64,000 nucleotides of DNA from Pelistega europaea (GTDB lineage Bacteria; Pseudomonadota; Gammaproteobacteria; Burkholderiales; Burkholderiaceae_B): positions 186,001 to 250,000 of the forward strand of contig NZ_JABGBO010000001.1 of NCBI RefSeq assembly GCF_013133775.1, read 5' to 3'. The position numbers were made by a program, and so were the translations under genes. The notes beneath the pieces were generated by a model, which was not told the origin of the DNA, did not search any database, and saw only the letters and a program-made list of their open reading frames with translations. Position 1 is the stretch's first letter; every line of letters begins with the position of its first letter. This document shows, one piece after another, positions 7,652 to 16,064 of the stretch.

Positions 7652-9151
7652 ATGGATAAATTTTTGAATTTTGTCGAAAGAGTTGGTAATCGACTGCCGC
7701 ATCCATTCTTTTTGTTTGTCAGCTTATCAATTATAGTGATTATTGTTACTGCCATCTTGTCTTCTTTGGGGGTTTCTGCAGTGAATCCCAAAACAGGGGC
7801 TGAAGTCGTTATTAAAAGTTTACTGTCTACACAAGGTATTCAGTTTATTTTTACTAGCATGGTAACTAACTTTGTGAAATTTCCTCCCCTAGGTGTGGTG
7901 ATTATTGCTATGTTTGGTATTGGCTTAGCTGATAAAGTGGGATTGTTGCCAGTTCTAATCCGTACTAGTGTGAGTAAGGTTCCCCGTTCTTTTCTGACTT
8001 TTACGGTATTTATTGTTGGGATTACCGGAAGTATTGCTTCTGATGCAAATTACATCATTCTTATTCCATTAGTAGCAATGATTTATCATTCGCTTGGTCG
8101 TCATCCTATCGCAGGAGCTGCTGCGGCTTATGGAGCAGCAGGGGCAGGATTTGATGTGAGTTTATTGGTTACTACAGGAGACGCCTTATTTGCGGGGTTG
8201 ACAACAGAGGCAGCGAGACTTGTAGACCCTAATTTTTATGTCAGTCCATTGGACAATTACTTTTTCTCTGTAGCCTCCGTTATTTCTTTGGCCATTGTAG
8301 GTACTTTAATCGTTGATAAGTTGATTGAGCCCCGTTTAACACGGACGCTGACGATTGATCCTGATATTACAGTGGAAGCGCCAAGGGATTTGACTGATCT
8401 CGAGAAAAGGGGTCTAAGAAATACACTATGGGCAATGATTATTTTTTTTGCTTTAATTTTACTCATTGTATTACCTAGCTCCTCACCGTTACGTAATCCT
8501 CAAGGTGGTTTGGTGCCTTCTCCATTTTTAAAAGCTTTTGTGCCTATTTTATTTGGCTTTTTTATGACACTAGGCATCACTTACGGTAAGACTGTAGGGA
8601 AAATTACAAAGTTGTCTGATATTCCAGCGCTAATGCGAGATGCAGTTAAAGAGATGGCATCAACGCTAGTTCTATTCTTTGTGATTTCTCAATTTATTGC
8701 TTATTTTAATTGGTCAAGTTTGGGGCAGTATATCGCCATTCAAGGTTCAATCTTTTTGGAGCATACGCAGTTTACTGGTTACTCAATGATGGTTGCTTTT
8801 ATCCTAATGAGTGCTGCGTTGAATATTTTTATGACCAGTGGCTCCGCGCAATGGTCATTGATGGCGCCTATTTTTGTTCCTATGTTGATGTTGGTGGATT
8901 ACCATCCTGCATTTACTTTAGCCATGTTTAAAATAGGTGACTCTACAACCAACATTATTTCACCGATGAGCCCCTATTTCTCTGTGTGCTTAGTGTGTAT
9001 GCAGAAATATAAGAAAGACTTAGGTATTGGATCATTAATGTCCATCATGTTACCGATTTCGATGGGCTTTTTGTCTATTTGGATTTTAGTGTTGCTGGCA
9101 TGGGTATTCTTTGGTTTGCCATTAGGTCCGGGAATTTATCCGCAGTTATGA
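7652..9151 (+). CDS. AbgT family transporter
   Basis: A 499-residue membrane protein whose sequence follows the AbgT (p-aminobenzoyl-glutamate transporter) family: VERVGNRLPHPFFLF at the N-terminus, IASDANYIILIPL, AAAYGAAGAGFDVSLL, and a C-terminal GDSTTNIISPMSPYF segment. Characterised family members import p-aminobenzoyl-glutamate (E. coli AbgT) or export sulfonamides and PABA (MtrF, YdaH). Coupling with the preceding M20 hydrolase resembles the E. coli abgABT logic, except that only one hydrolase gene is present. GGGAG lies upstream of the ATG. The substrate is inferred only from family and neighbour. Confidence 0.9.
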   Translation: MDKFLNFVERVGNRLPHPFFLFVSLSIIVIIVTAILSSLGVSAVNPKTGAEVVIKSLLSTQGIQFIFTSMVTNFVKFPPLGVVIIAMFGIGLADKVGLLPVLIRTSVSKVPRSFLTFTVFIVGITGSIASDANYIILIPLVAMIYHSLGRHPIAGAAAAYGAAGAGFDVSLLVTTGDALFAGLTTEAARLVDPNFYVSPLDNYFFSVASVISLAIVGTLIVDKLIEPRLTRTLTIDPDITVEAPRDLTDLEKRGLRNTLWAMIIFFALILLIVLPSSSPLRNPQGGLVPSPFLKAFVPILFGFFMTLGITYGKTVGKITKLSDIPALMRDAVKEMASTLVLFFVISQFIAYFNWSSLGQYIAIQGSIFLEHTQFTGYSMMVAFILMSAALNIFMTSGSAQWSLMAPIFVPMLMLVDYHPAFTLAMFKIGDSTTNIISPMSPYFSVCLVCMQKYKKDLGIGSLMSIMLPISMGFLSIWILVLLAWVFFGLPLGPGIYPQL

Positions 9152-9173
9152 TACTTATAATGTAGGAGGATAA

Positions 9174-9212
9174 GGGCAGTGCAAAAATAGCGAAAAATTT
9201 TTGACACTGCCC
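9174..9212 (+). terminator. stem-loop after the AbgT gene
   Basis: GGGCAGTG (9174-9181) pairs with CACTGCCC (9205-9212), extended inward by A-rich and T-rich arms. It lies 22 bases past the stop codon of the transporter gene, fitting the end of the TRAP-AbgT gene run. No T-tract follows, so it may act as a 3'-end stabiliser or a non-canonical terminator. Confidence 0.5.
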
Positions 9213-9383
9213 TGCGAGAAAGAAACTGTATTTCTGTGTTGCTCAATGGCTTATTGGTTTTTCTGTTGATATTTTTTGCTATTTAGTTTTGACTGCGTAT
9301 CGGACAAGAACTTCTGCTTTAAACAAGCGCATTTTACCATTCAAAGCGAATTGTTGGATTAATAGGTAGAGTATTTTATGCAC

Positions 9384-11480
9384 CTACTGTGGTGCAGTGC
9401 AGTAAGCCTGTCTCTTATGTCTGCGATGATGTGGATATGCCAATAGCAAAGCTTTCTTTTTAAGCAATCCACTTAGGTATTGCTGACGCAATGAATCCTC
9501 TCTACGATTAAGGAGTTCTGATAAGGCACTCAATGAAACGTACTGCTGTGAGCAGATGCTTAGGATGATTTTTTCCATGTCTACAGCAGACAGGCGTGTT
9601 TTCTCTCGAGCAGGTTGTGCGATAGAGAGAAGTTCTTTTTTGTATGCTGGAGTTAAATCTTCTAATTGATCTATAAGATAAGCATGATGTTGTAATGAGG
9701 TATCAATAGTACGTCCTAGGCTATCCCTAGGTACTTCCTTATCCCCTATCAAGGGGGTATTGTTATCCCCTATCAAAGCTACTTTTTGCTCTGTTTTTGG
9801 GGTGTTATCCCCTATCAAAAGTGCTTTTTTATGTTCCTTGTGTTGTTTTGTATAGCGTTGACTGGAGCCGTTCTTCTTTGTTAAAGATGTGTTATCCCCT
9901 ATGCTCGGGTTGTTATCCCCTATCAAGGGGGTATTGTTATCCCCTATGCTCGAGCTATTATCCCCTATCATTGGGAGTGTATAAATCGCATAACGCCCTC
10001 CAGTGCTATTGAGTAGCTTTTGTCGAGTTAAGCGTTGAAGCATTTTCGATAAATCCGCTGGATGGCAAGAGAGATAATTCGCCAAGTAAGCGTGATCTAC
10101 ACCATGCTCTAGGGAGCTGAGTGCCAAAATTATACGTTCATCAGCACTGAGTCGTTGAAATTTTTCTCCTAGGAGCTCTTGTAAGTGAGACATCACCTCT
10201 TGGGGGAGATAGTCCGTCATTTTGAGTGTGAGTATAGTATGAAAACCAGGTTGGACTAATTCTTTAAATTCAGGCACTTGCCAGTGCTGATTTTTCCAGC
10301 TGTTAATGACTTTAGGAATCCCTGAACCGATTTGCTCGCCAATCCGAATCAGACGGAACATTTGATGCAAGGTTCGATTTCTGCAATCCGAATAACCTCC
10401 CTGCGTGGCAATCTCTAAAGGAATTCTCATCAATCCAGGATTACGGAATACAAAACGGTTGGGATATTTGGTGATAAGTACAGAGAGCCTATCATTGTAA
10501 TCCGCATGAACCAATGTGTTGACCAAAGCCTCTCGTATCGCTTGATGCACAGGGGTATCATCTCTACGAAAGATACCATCCAACACAAAAGGTACTTTTA
10601 AATCTGCCGTTAGTTTACGAATCACCTTAAAGAAAAAGTCAAAGAGGTTGCCACTCCATGTTAAGTCGGGAACAACGCGATCTAGCCAACGAGCTTCATT
10701 GTTATCGTCTTTTTCATGGTAGTCCACACAATAATAGGGGAACACCTCCCAAATATGGTGGTGTTTACCAAACATAAGTAACCCAGCTTTGGTCAGTCCT
10801 AATTGCCCAGTAGCTCTATCATGACGGAAAGCATTGATACTGGTAAGAAACTCTTGGTCATCTAAGAGATTGCTAGGAGCATCAGGGTTGGCGTTTTTAT
10901 AGTGTTGGCGGTAGCCTTTAATTGTTTGAGGGTCTAAATCGTTTAGACCAAAATTTACCAGAATTTCATCATCAAAACTCTCATAGCTTTGGTCGGCTAA
11001 CAGACGCTTAATTTGGTAATCTGGAATTTTGTAGTCCCCACCGTGTTGACGAGCAAAAGTATTCCCTAGTGGATTACCGTTAATAAACACGGGTCTATCT
11101 TCTCGTCTGGCACGTTCGACACCGATAAAGAGCACCGTTTTCCCATTGATGTTTTTGGAGATAACATCGCTATCCTGAATAAGATTAACGCTGACTTTTT
11201 GAGGGTTGTTGACGAGATTAAAGAAGTCTTGTTTAAGTTGCTCTGAATTAGGAATGCCTTGAACTGTAAATGAACCGTCAGGGTTTTCTTTAACTCCGAG
11301 GACAATAATTCCACCGTTAGTATTAGCAAATGCACTGTAGCTTTCCCATAGGCTACGAGGTAGCTCCCCTTTGCCATTGAAGCCAAGAGCTAGTTTGCAC
11401 TCAATATCAATGCTTTCTCGAAGAGAATCTAAATCCATCTCGTCAATAGCGTGGAGTAATTGTTTCACATGACTAGGCAT
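9384..11480 (-). CDS. AlbA_2/HATPase regulator with IGDN repeats
   Basis: A 698-residue protein. Residues 20-160 look like the Schlafen AlbA_2 domain (SIDIECK, then FANTNGGIIVLGV and the DRPVFINGNPLGNTFAR segment). Residues 308-395 carry a HATPase_c_4-like ATP site (REALVNTLVHADY, RNPG, GEQIGSGI). A winged helix follows at 445-500, then a low-complexity tract with seven IGDN/IGDK units (503-580) and a second helical, winged-helix-like end rich in basic residues. This layout matches COG2865-type putative regulators, whose function is largely unknown; AlbA_2/Schlafen domains also occur in defence genes. It stands alone between convergent and unrelated genes. Confidence 0.78.
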   Translation of the reverse strand: MPSHVKQLLHAIDEMDLDSLRESIDIECKLALGFNGKGELPRSLWESYSAFANTNGGIIVLGVKENPDGSFTVQGIPNSEQLKQDFFNLVNNPQKVSVNLIQDSDVISKNINGKTVLFIGVERARREDRPVFINGNPLGNTFARQHGGDYKIPDYQIKRLLADQSYESFDDEILVNFGLNDLDPQTIKGYRQHYKNANPDAPSNLLDDQEFLTSINAFRHDRATGQLGLTKAGLLMFGKHHHIWEVFPYYCVDYHEKDDNNEARWLDRVVPDLTWSGNLFDFFFKVIRKLTADLKVPFVLDGIFRRDDTPVHQAIREALVNTLVHADYNDRLSVLITKYPNRFVFRNPGLMRIPLEIATQGGYSDCRNRTLHQMFRLIRIGEQIGSGIPKVINSWKNQHWQVPEFKELVQPGFHTILTLKMTDYLPQEVMSHLQELLGEKFQRLSADERIILALSSLEHGVDHAYLANYLSCHPADLSKMLQRLTRQKLLNSTGGRYAIYTLPMIGDNSSSIGDNNTPLIGDNNPSIGDNTSLTKKNGSSQRYTKQHKEHKKALLIGDNTPKTEQKVALIGDNNTPLIGDKEVPRDSLGRTIDTSLQHHAYLIDQLEDLTPAYKKELLSIAQPAREKTRLSAVDMEKIILSICSQQYVSLSALSELLNRREDSLRQQYLSGLLKKKALLLAYPHHRRHKRQAYCTAPQ
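9739..9968 (-). repeat. seven copies of TTATCCCCTAT inside the AlbA_2 gene
   Basis: On the plus strand TTATCCCCTAT occurs seven times between 9739 and 9968, and each copy encodes IGDN or IGDK on the minus strand. A 35-base stretch at 9739-9773 is repeated exactly at 9913-9947, 174 bases (58 codons) apart and in frame. Units are spaced by multiples of three, so copy-number change would keep the reading frame. Confidence 0.9.
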
Positions 11481-11510
11481 TATTATTTGGAGTATAAAGA
11501 AAGTTATCTC

Positions 11511-11527
11511 CCGCTCTATTGGAGCGG
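11511..11527 (-). promoter_or_regulatory. small inverted repeat upstream of the AlbA_2 gene
   Basis: CCGCTC (11511-11516) and GAGCGG (11522-11527) form a 6-bp inverted repeat with a 5-base loop, about 30 bases upstream of the start codon at 11480. It may be an operator or a leader hairpin; no regulator is assigned. Confidence 0.3.
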
Positions 11528-11650
11528 TTTACTCACCATCGTTTGTATAGGGACAACATAAATAATCAACAAACGGGACTATCATAACACGATTATTGCT
11601 GTTCCAACTTCACCTAAGAGTAGTATTAGAAGAACGATAGTTTTGTTTTT

Positions 11651-12967
11651 TTACTCATCCGCCTCTTCCTTTTCCTCCGCCTCAGGTTCTTCGACTTTTA
11701 CCAATAGTCGGTCGATACGGTGTTTATCCATATCCACCACTTCGATATAGAAATTCTGCCATGTGATGGATTCTGCTTCTTTGGGGATATGTCCTAACTG
11801 GTGCATCACAAACCCTGCAAGGGTATGGTAATGTTCCAACTCCTCATCAGGGAAATACAACTTGCTATTAAATACTTCACGGAAACGGTCTAGTGTCATA
11901 GTACCGTCAATCAACCATGAGCCATCTTTACGTTGAATCGCATCAGAATGTTGGTCTTCATTGATAGGAATACTATTGCCGACAAGCACTTTGAGAATAT
12001 CACGGAGGGTAACAACACCCTCAACCTCACCATATTCATTGATCACAATGGCGATTTCTGAGCGATGTTGTTGTAAGGTCTCTAATAAGTCCATCGCACT
12101 GATGGTTTCTGGGACAAAGCGAGCAGGTTTCATCACCGCACGGATATCCGTAGGTTCTCCTCGGATTTGTTGCTCAAAAAGACTGCCTGCGTCAACAAGA
12201 CCAATGATATTGTCTAATTCATTTTCGACAACAGGAAAGCGTGAATAAGGGCTATCTGCAATGACCGCTAACGTTTCTTCTAGTGGTGCATTAATATCAA
12301 TGTAGTGTACTTCACTACGAGGGGTCATGATAGCCGCAATCGGTTTGTCATCAAGGCTTAATGCACGTGCTACGATTTCATGTTCGGTTTTTTCAAATAA
12401 GCCTGCTGTTGCACCTTCATTGAGAATGCCGCTAATGTCTTCTTCGGTGAGGGTATCGCTTTTCTGTCCTGACATCCCAAATAGACGTAGGATAAAGTCC
12501 GTACTGATGGACAGTATCCATACAAAAGGAGATACAATGCGTGATAGCCATGTCATGGGCAACGCAATAAACATCGCCACTCTTTCGGGGTAGTGCATGG
12601 CAATACGCTTGGGGACTAACTCACCAAGAATTAAGGAGGCGAGTGTAATACCAATGACCACAATCGCTAAGGATACTTGATATGCCGCATTGCCAAATAC
12701 AGGCTCTAGCATGACCACGAGGCGAGAAACTAATGAGGCCTCACCAAACGCACCATTAAAAATACCGATTAAGGTAATGCCAATTTGTACCGTTGATAAG
12801 AAGCGACTAGGCTCGTCGGCTAGATTTAGTGCCGCTTTTGCTGCTTTGCTTCCTTCATCAGCGAGTTTTTGTAAACGCAAACGCTTGGAAGAAACGACCG
12901 CAATTTCTGACATAGCAAACAAGCCATTAATAAAAATCAGAAATAAAATGACAAATAAATCTAGCAT
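11651..12967 (-). CDS. CNNM/CBS-domain membrane protein (CorC/HlyC family)
   Basis: A 438-residue protein with the standard layout: an N-terminal CNNM (DUF21) membrane domain of about 200 residues (FINGLFAMSEIAVVSSKR, LGELVPKRIA), two CBS domains (about 210-330; MTPRSEVHYID, INEYGEVEGVVTLRDIL) and a C-terminal CorC_HlyC domain (DGSWLIDGTMTLDRF, TLAGFVMHQLG). Relatives are linked to Mg2+/Co2+ efflux or Mg2+ homeostasis; the older name hemolysin is misleading. The C-terminus is an acidic tail of Glu, Ala and Asp. It is transcribed alone, downstream of tesB on the same strand but separated by 260 bases. Confidence 0.9.
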   Translation of the reverse strand: MLDLFVILFLIFINGLFAMSEIAVVSSKRLRLQKLADEGSKAAKAALNLADEPSRFLSTVQIGITLIGIFNGAFGEASLVSRLVVMLEPVFGNAAYQVSLAIVVIGITLASLILGELVPKRIAMHYPERVAMFIALPMTWLSRIVSPFVWILSISTDFILRLFGMSGQKSDTLTEEDISGILNEGATAGLFEKTEHEIVARALSLDDKPIAAIMTPRSEVHYIDINAPLEETLAVIADSPYSRFPVVENELDNIIGLVDAGSLFEQQIRGEPTDIRAVMKPARFVPETISAMDLLETLQQHRSEIAIVINEYGEVEGVVTLRDILKVLVGNSIPINEDQHSDAIQRKDGSWLIDGTMTLDRFREVFNSKLYFPDEELEHYHTLAGFVMHQLGHIPKEAESITWQNFYIEVVDMDKHRIDRLLVKVEEPEAEEKEEADE

Positions 12968-13227
12968 GATGAGTAATGATTCTCCAGAATAATACCAGTA
13001 ATATAAACCAATCAGTAGGGGCTTTTTTCCAAAAATGCGTAATTTTGGATTAAAAATATCAAAGCTAATTTTGTGACTAAAGGCATAAATTATTTATGTC
13101 AATATCAAGTATTGTCCCCATCAAATGCCCTAAATAGGCTGCTTACAAATCAGAGGAAATGTGTTGATTAAGGCATCAAAGGAATACTTACATTAACTGC
13201 TTGGTGTTGCTAATGAAAGCAAGGTGC

Positions 13228-14115
13228 TTATTTACCAGCAAACCGCGAAGTATTACGAATTAACCCCTCTTGTGCAGTACTTGCCAGCAATTCACCTCTT
13301 TGGTTATATACCTTACCAAAACAAAGGCCTCGGCCCCCATAGGCATTAGGGGACTCTAAAACATAAACATTCCATTCATTTAAGTTAATAGGGCGATGGA
13401 ACCAAAGAGAGTGGTCTAGACTTGCCATTTGCAGTTTAGGGTCAAATGCACTTTGTTTATGCGGAAGTAAACTTGTAAAAATTAGGTAAAAGTCGCTGAC
13501 ATAAGCCAGAGCTGCCTTATGTAGTAAGGTGTTGTCTAAAGGAATTTCACCATTGGCTTTAAACCAGCAATAATTTTGGGCAGGATACTCCCCCGCCTTA
13601 ATCAGACGGTCAGGATAGGCTGCACGGATTTCAATAGCATCACCATCAATGATATGACGTTTGACAATCGATTTGGGCAAAATATCCTGATATTTTTGGG
13701 CAAGCTCTGCTTCGCTAGGGAAACTATCAGGACCAAGCAGCCCCTCGGGCATTGCATCTTGGTGCTCAAAACCTTTTTCTGGTACTTGGTGGCTAGTTGC
13801 CATAGTAAAAATATGTTTATCGTTTTGGTAGGCAACAACACGACGGTTAGAGAAAGTACCGCCATCGCGCACGCGTTCTACTTCAAAACGAATAGGAATA
13901 TCTACATCCCCAGGGCGGATAAAATAGCTATGTAATGAATGCACTTCGCGGCTAGGATCTACAGTAAGTGAACTGGCCATGAGGGCTTGTCCAAGGACTT
14001 GACCACCAAAAATTCGTCCAGAATTTAGTATATCTGTACTTTCACCTAAATAGATATCGGTGGAAACAGGCTTCAGTGATAATTGAGCCACTAATTTTTC
14101 AAAAGCTGTTGTCAT
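13228..14115 (-). CDS. tesB: acyl-CoA thioesterase II
   Basis: A 295-residue double-hotdog thioesterase close in length to E. coli TesB (286). Features include GGQVLGQALMAS, LHSYFIRPGD, the RRVVAYQ strand, AYVSDFYLI with the likely catalytic Asp, MASLDHSLWFH, and GEL(L)ASTAQEGLIR with the Gln near the end. It hydrolyses medium- and long-chain acyl-CoA in the cytoplasm. It is divergent from the yggS-type gene across a 381-bp gap. No strong ribosome site is seen before the ATG at 14115. Confidence 0.93.
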   Translation of the reverse strand: MTTAFEKLVAQLSLKPVSTDIYLGESTDILNSGRIFGGQVLGQALMASSLTVDPSREVHSLHSYFIRPGDVDIPIRFEVERVRDGGTFSNRRVVAYQNDKHIFTMATSHQVPEKGFEHQDAMPEGLLGPDSFPSEAELAQKYQDILPKSIVKRHIIDGDAIEIRAAYPDRLIKAGEYPAQNYCWFKANGEIPLDNTLLHKAALAYVSDFYLIFTSLLPHKQSAFDPKLQMASLDHSLWFHRPINLNEWNVYVLESPNAYGGRGLCFGKVYNQRGELLASTAQEGLIRNTSRFAGK

Positions 14116-14496
14116 TGTTGAGTAAGTAACAAAAATAAAAAGAATAGTTTGATTTTAATGTTTTTTGATGACAGACAATAGTATTGCTTCTTATTTTTAC
14201 AAAACGAGAACAATTTTAAAACGAGTATTGCGTACTTGTGTAATACGGCAAGGTGTTTTGCAAGGCTTATACTGGCTACAACACAGATAACTTGTTTGGT
14301 AAGCTTAAAATAGGGGGAGAAAGATTTAGGTATCAGATAAGTATTGGGCATAGGGGATTTGGGTAGAGAAGCAATAATGATGGGCCAATGAGTAATCATC
14401 AAAGTTGGTAGAAATAGTTTTGCCAGAAAAGGTTTGTTTTTAAAGTCGGTCAGTAGATAGCTGTACAATAGACGTATAGCCTTACAGGAGTTTATT
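14116..14496. other. divergent intergenic region (tesB / yggS-type)
   Basis: 381 bases without a convincing gene. An open frame on the minus strand crossing this region has no family character. On the right side a possible promoter for the YggS-type gene is TTAAAG-N18-TACAAT (TACAAT at 14464-14469), followed by an ACAGGAG ribosome site at 14484-14490. Promoters for tesB must lie in the left half, but I cannot place them. Confidence 0.5.
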
Positions 14497-15192
14497 ATGC
14501 TGGCAGAGAATTTTAAAAACATCCAAGAAAAATTGGCATTGGCTTGTCAGAAAGTTGGTCGAGACCCTGCGTCGGTGAGTTTGCTTCCTGTGAGTAAGAC
14601 CTTTCCTCCAGAAGTCATTGCGGAGGCTGCTGCATTAGGCTATAGGCGCTTTGGGGAGAATAAGGCACAAGAGATGAAGCAAAAGGCAGAGGTGTTGCAT
14701 GACTTGCATCTTAGCTGGGTTATTATTGGTCATCTTCAAACCAATAAAGCAAAAGAAGTAGCCAAATATGCGGATGAGATTCAATCGCTTGACCGTATAG
14801 ACCTAGCAGTAGCTCTTGATAAACGTCTTCAAAAAGAAGGTCGTGCAATAGATGCGTTAATTCAGATTAAAAGTAGTACTGAAGAGACGAAAACAGGCAT
14901 GCTAGCAGAGGAAGTCCCTGCGTTTTTACAATCTCTAAAAACTTTTGATACCTTACGCATTAAGGGGTTTATGACGATTGCAGAAAATAGTCCCGACCCT
15001 GAAGTAGTGCGATGCTGTTTCAGAGGAGTGAGTCAACTTGCAGAGAAAATGCGTCAACAAACTGGTATGGCATTACCTGTACTCTCTATGGGTATGAGTG
15101 GTGATTTTGAGCTAGCGATTGCAGAAGGTGCAACAGAGGTGCGTATTGGCAGCGCTATTTTTGGAGCAAGACATTATTCTGTTACTACTTAG
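14497..15192 (+). CDS. YggS-type PLP homeostasis protein
   Basis: A 231-residue single-domain alanine-racemase-fold protein of the YggS/PLPBP family. The PLP lysine is Lys34 in LLPVSKTFPPE. RRFGENKAQEM, WVIIGHLQTNKAK and the C-terminal LSMGMSGDFELAIAEGATEVRIGSAIFG are family signatures. It binds and balances free PLP rather than racemising amino acids. A good ACAGGAG ribosome site lies 6 bases before the ATG. The convergent Crp-type gene ends 37 bases further on. Confidence 0.94.
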   Translation: MLAENFKNIQEKLALACQKVGRDPASVSLLPVSKTFPPEVIAEAAALGYRRFGENKAQEMKQKAEVLHDLHLSWVIIGHLQTNKAKEVAKYADEIQSLDRIDLAVALDKRLQKEGRAIDALIQIKSSTEETKTGMLAEEVPAFLQSLKTFDTLRIKGFMTIAENSPDPEVVRCCFRGVSQLAEKMRQQTGMALPVLSMGMSGDFELAIAEGATEVRIGSAIFGARHYSVTT

Positions 15193-15229
15193 AGTATGGT
15201 TAGGTAGTAGTCTTATTCTGTCTTGCATA

Positions 15230-15904
15230 CTACTCGTCACGATACATACTCTTAAGTCGATTTAAGTCTAGCACTTGAATAGCCCCGTATTCCACACGGA
15301 TAACACCTAACTCACCTAATTTTCTTAGTGCTTTGTTGGCTCGTTGACGAGATACACGTGCTAGGTAACCGATTTCTTCTTGGGTAATAGCTAGGCGTAA
15401 ATCGGTGTTGGGATAGAGTTTCTGGTTAAACAGCTCTGCTAGGCAAGTGGTAACACGTCCATCGGCATCAAGCAGACGATCATTTTCAGTTCGCCCAATA
15501 AATTGGCTAACACGCTCATTGAGTAACTCAAGTAAGAAACGGTTAAATGGGATGCTATTGTCTAGTAACCATTCAAATGTTGCCAGAGGGAGTTTTGCAA
15601 TTTTAGAATCTCTTAAGGCAAAAATATCGTAGCGACGAGTTTCTTTCTTGAGAAGGCTGCCTTCGCCTAACCAACCACCTGCAGGAATGCCTGTTAGAGA
15701 GGTGATTCGCCCCTCTGAATTACCAACAGATACCTTAATTAGCCCTTCTAAAACTCCTATCCAGTGCTGTGCTTTTTCTCCTTTTTTAGCAATCATCGTA
15801 CCGGCAGGTGCTTGGATGATGTGCATGTCTTGACAGACTCTTTGTTGATGCTCAGGGGCTAGTAAATCAAACCATTGGGCGTGGTAATTAGTGAAAATAC
15901 TCAT
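15230..15904 (-). CDS. Crp/Fnr family transcriptional regulator
   Basis: A 224-residue protein with an N-terminal cyclic-nucleotide-binding-like beta-barrel (about 15-120; GTMIAKKGEKAQHWIGVLEGLIKV, GGWLGEGSLL), a dimerisation helix, and a C-terminal winged helix (about 165-215; ITQEEIGYLARVSRQRANKALRKL). It has no Cys cluster like that of Fnr near the N-terminus, so it is not an Fe-S oxygen sensor of that kind. It is divergent from the acyl-CoA ligase/Liv ABC operon, and a TGTCA-N6-TGACA palindrome lies between them, so it probably regulates itself and that operon. The effector is unknown. Confidence 0.9.
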   Translation of the reverse strand: MSIFTNYHAQWFDLLAPEHQQRVCQDMHIIQAPAGTMIAKKGEKAQHWIGVLEGLIKVSVGNSEGRITSLTGIPAGGWLGEGSLLKKETRRYDIFALRDSKIAKLPLATFEWLLDNSIPFNRFLLELLNERVSQFIGRTENDRLLDADGRVTTCLAELFNQKLYPNTDLRLAITQEEIGYLARVSRQRANKALRKLGELGVIRVEYGAIQVLDLNRLKSMYRDE

Positions 15905-15928
15905 AAGGACTTACCCTAAAAATAAAGT

Positions 15929-15952
15929 TAAATGTCATGCCTATGACATTTA
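15929..15952. promoter_or_regulatory. putative Crp/Fnr-family operator
   Basis: TAAATGTCAT (15929-15938) and ATGACATTTA (15943-15952) form a perfect 10-bp inverted repeat with a 4-base centre. The core TGTCA-N6-TGACA has the geometry of Crp/Fnr-family sites. It sits 25 bases upstream of the regulator start codon and about 113 bases upstream of the CoA ligase gene, so it could repress the former and activate the latter. Confidence 0.65.
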
Positions 15953-16064
15953 GACTACATTTAATGGTTTAGTTTTGCAATTAGTATAAAAACTAATATT
16001 TAGGCAATAATTGGATACGACTAAAAAATGATTTTGTATCCATTGCTAGAAAAGGAGACAACAC

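Noticed and set aside
9739-9968. TTATCCCCT units as a DnaA-box cluster or origin
   Set aside because: They match TTATCCACA at only 7 of 9 positions, lie inside a coding region in frame and encode IGDN each time; no origin genes are nearby.
14112-14522. Minus-strand open frame as a small gene
   Set aside because: It overlaps the start of the yggS-type gene, has no family character and no ribosome site.
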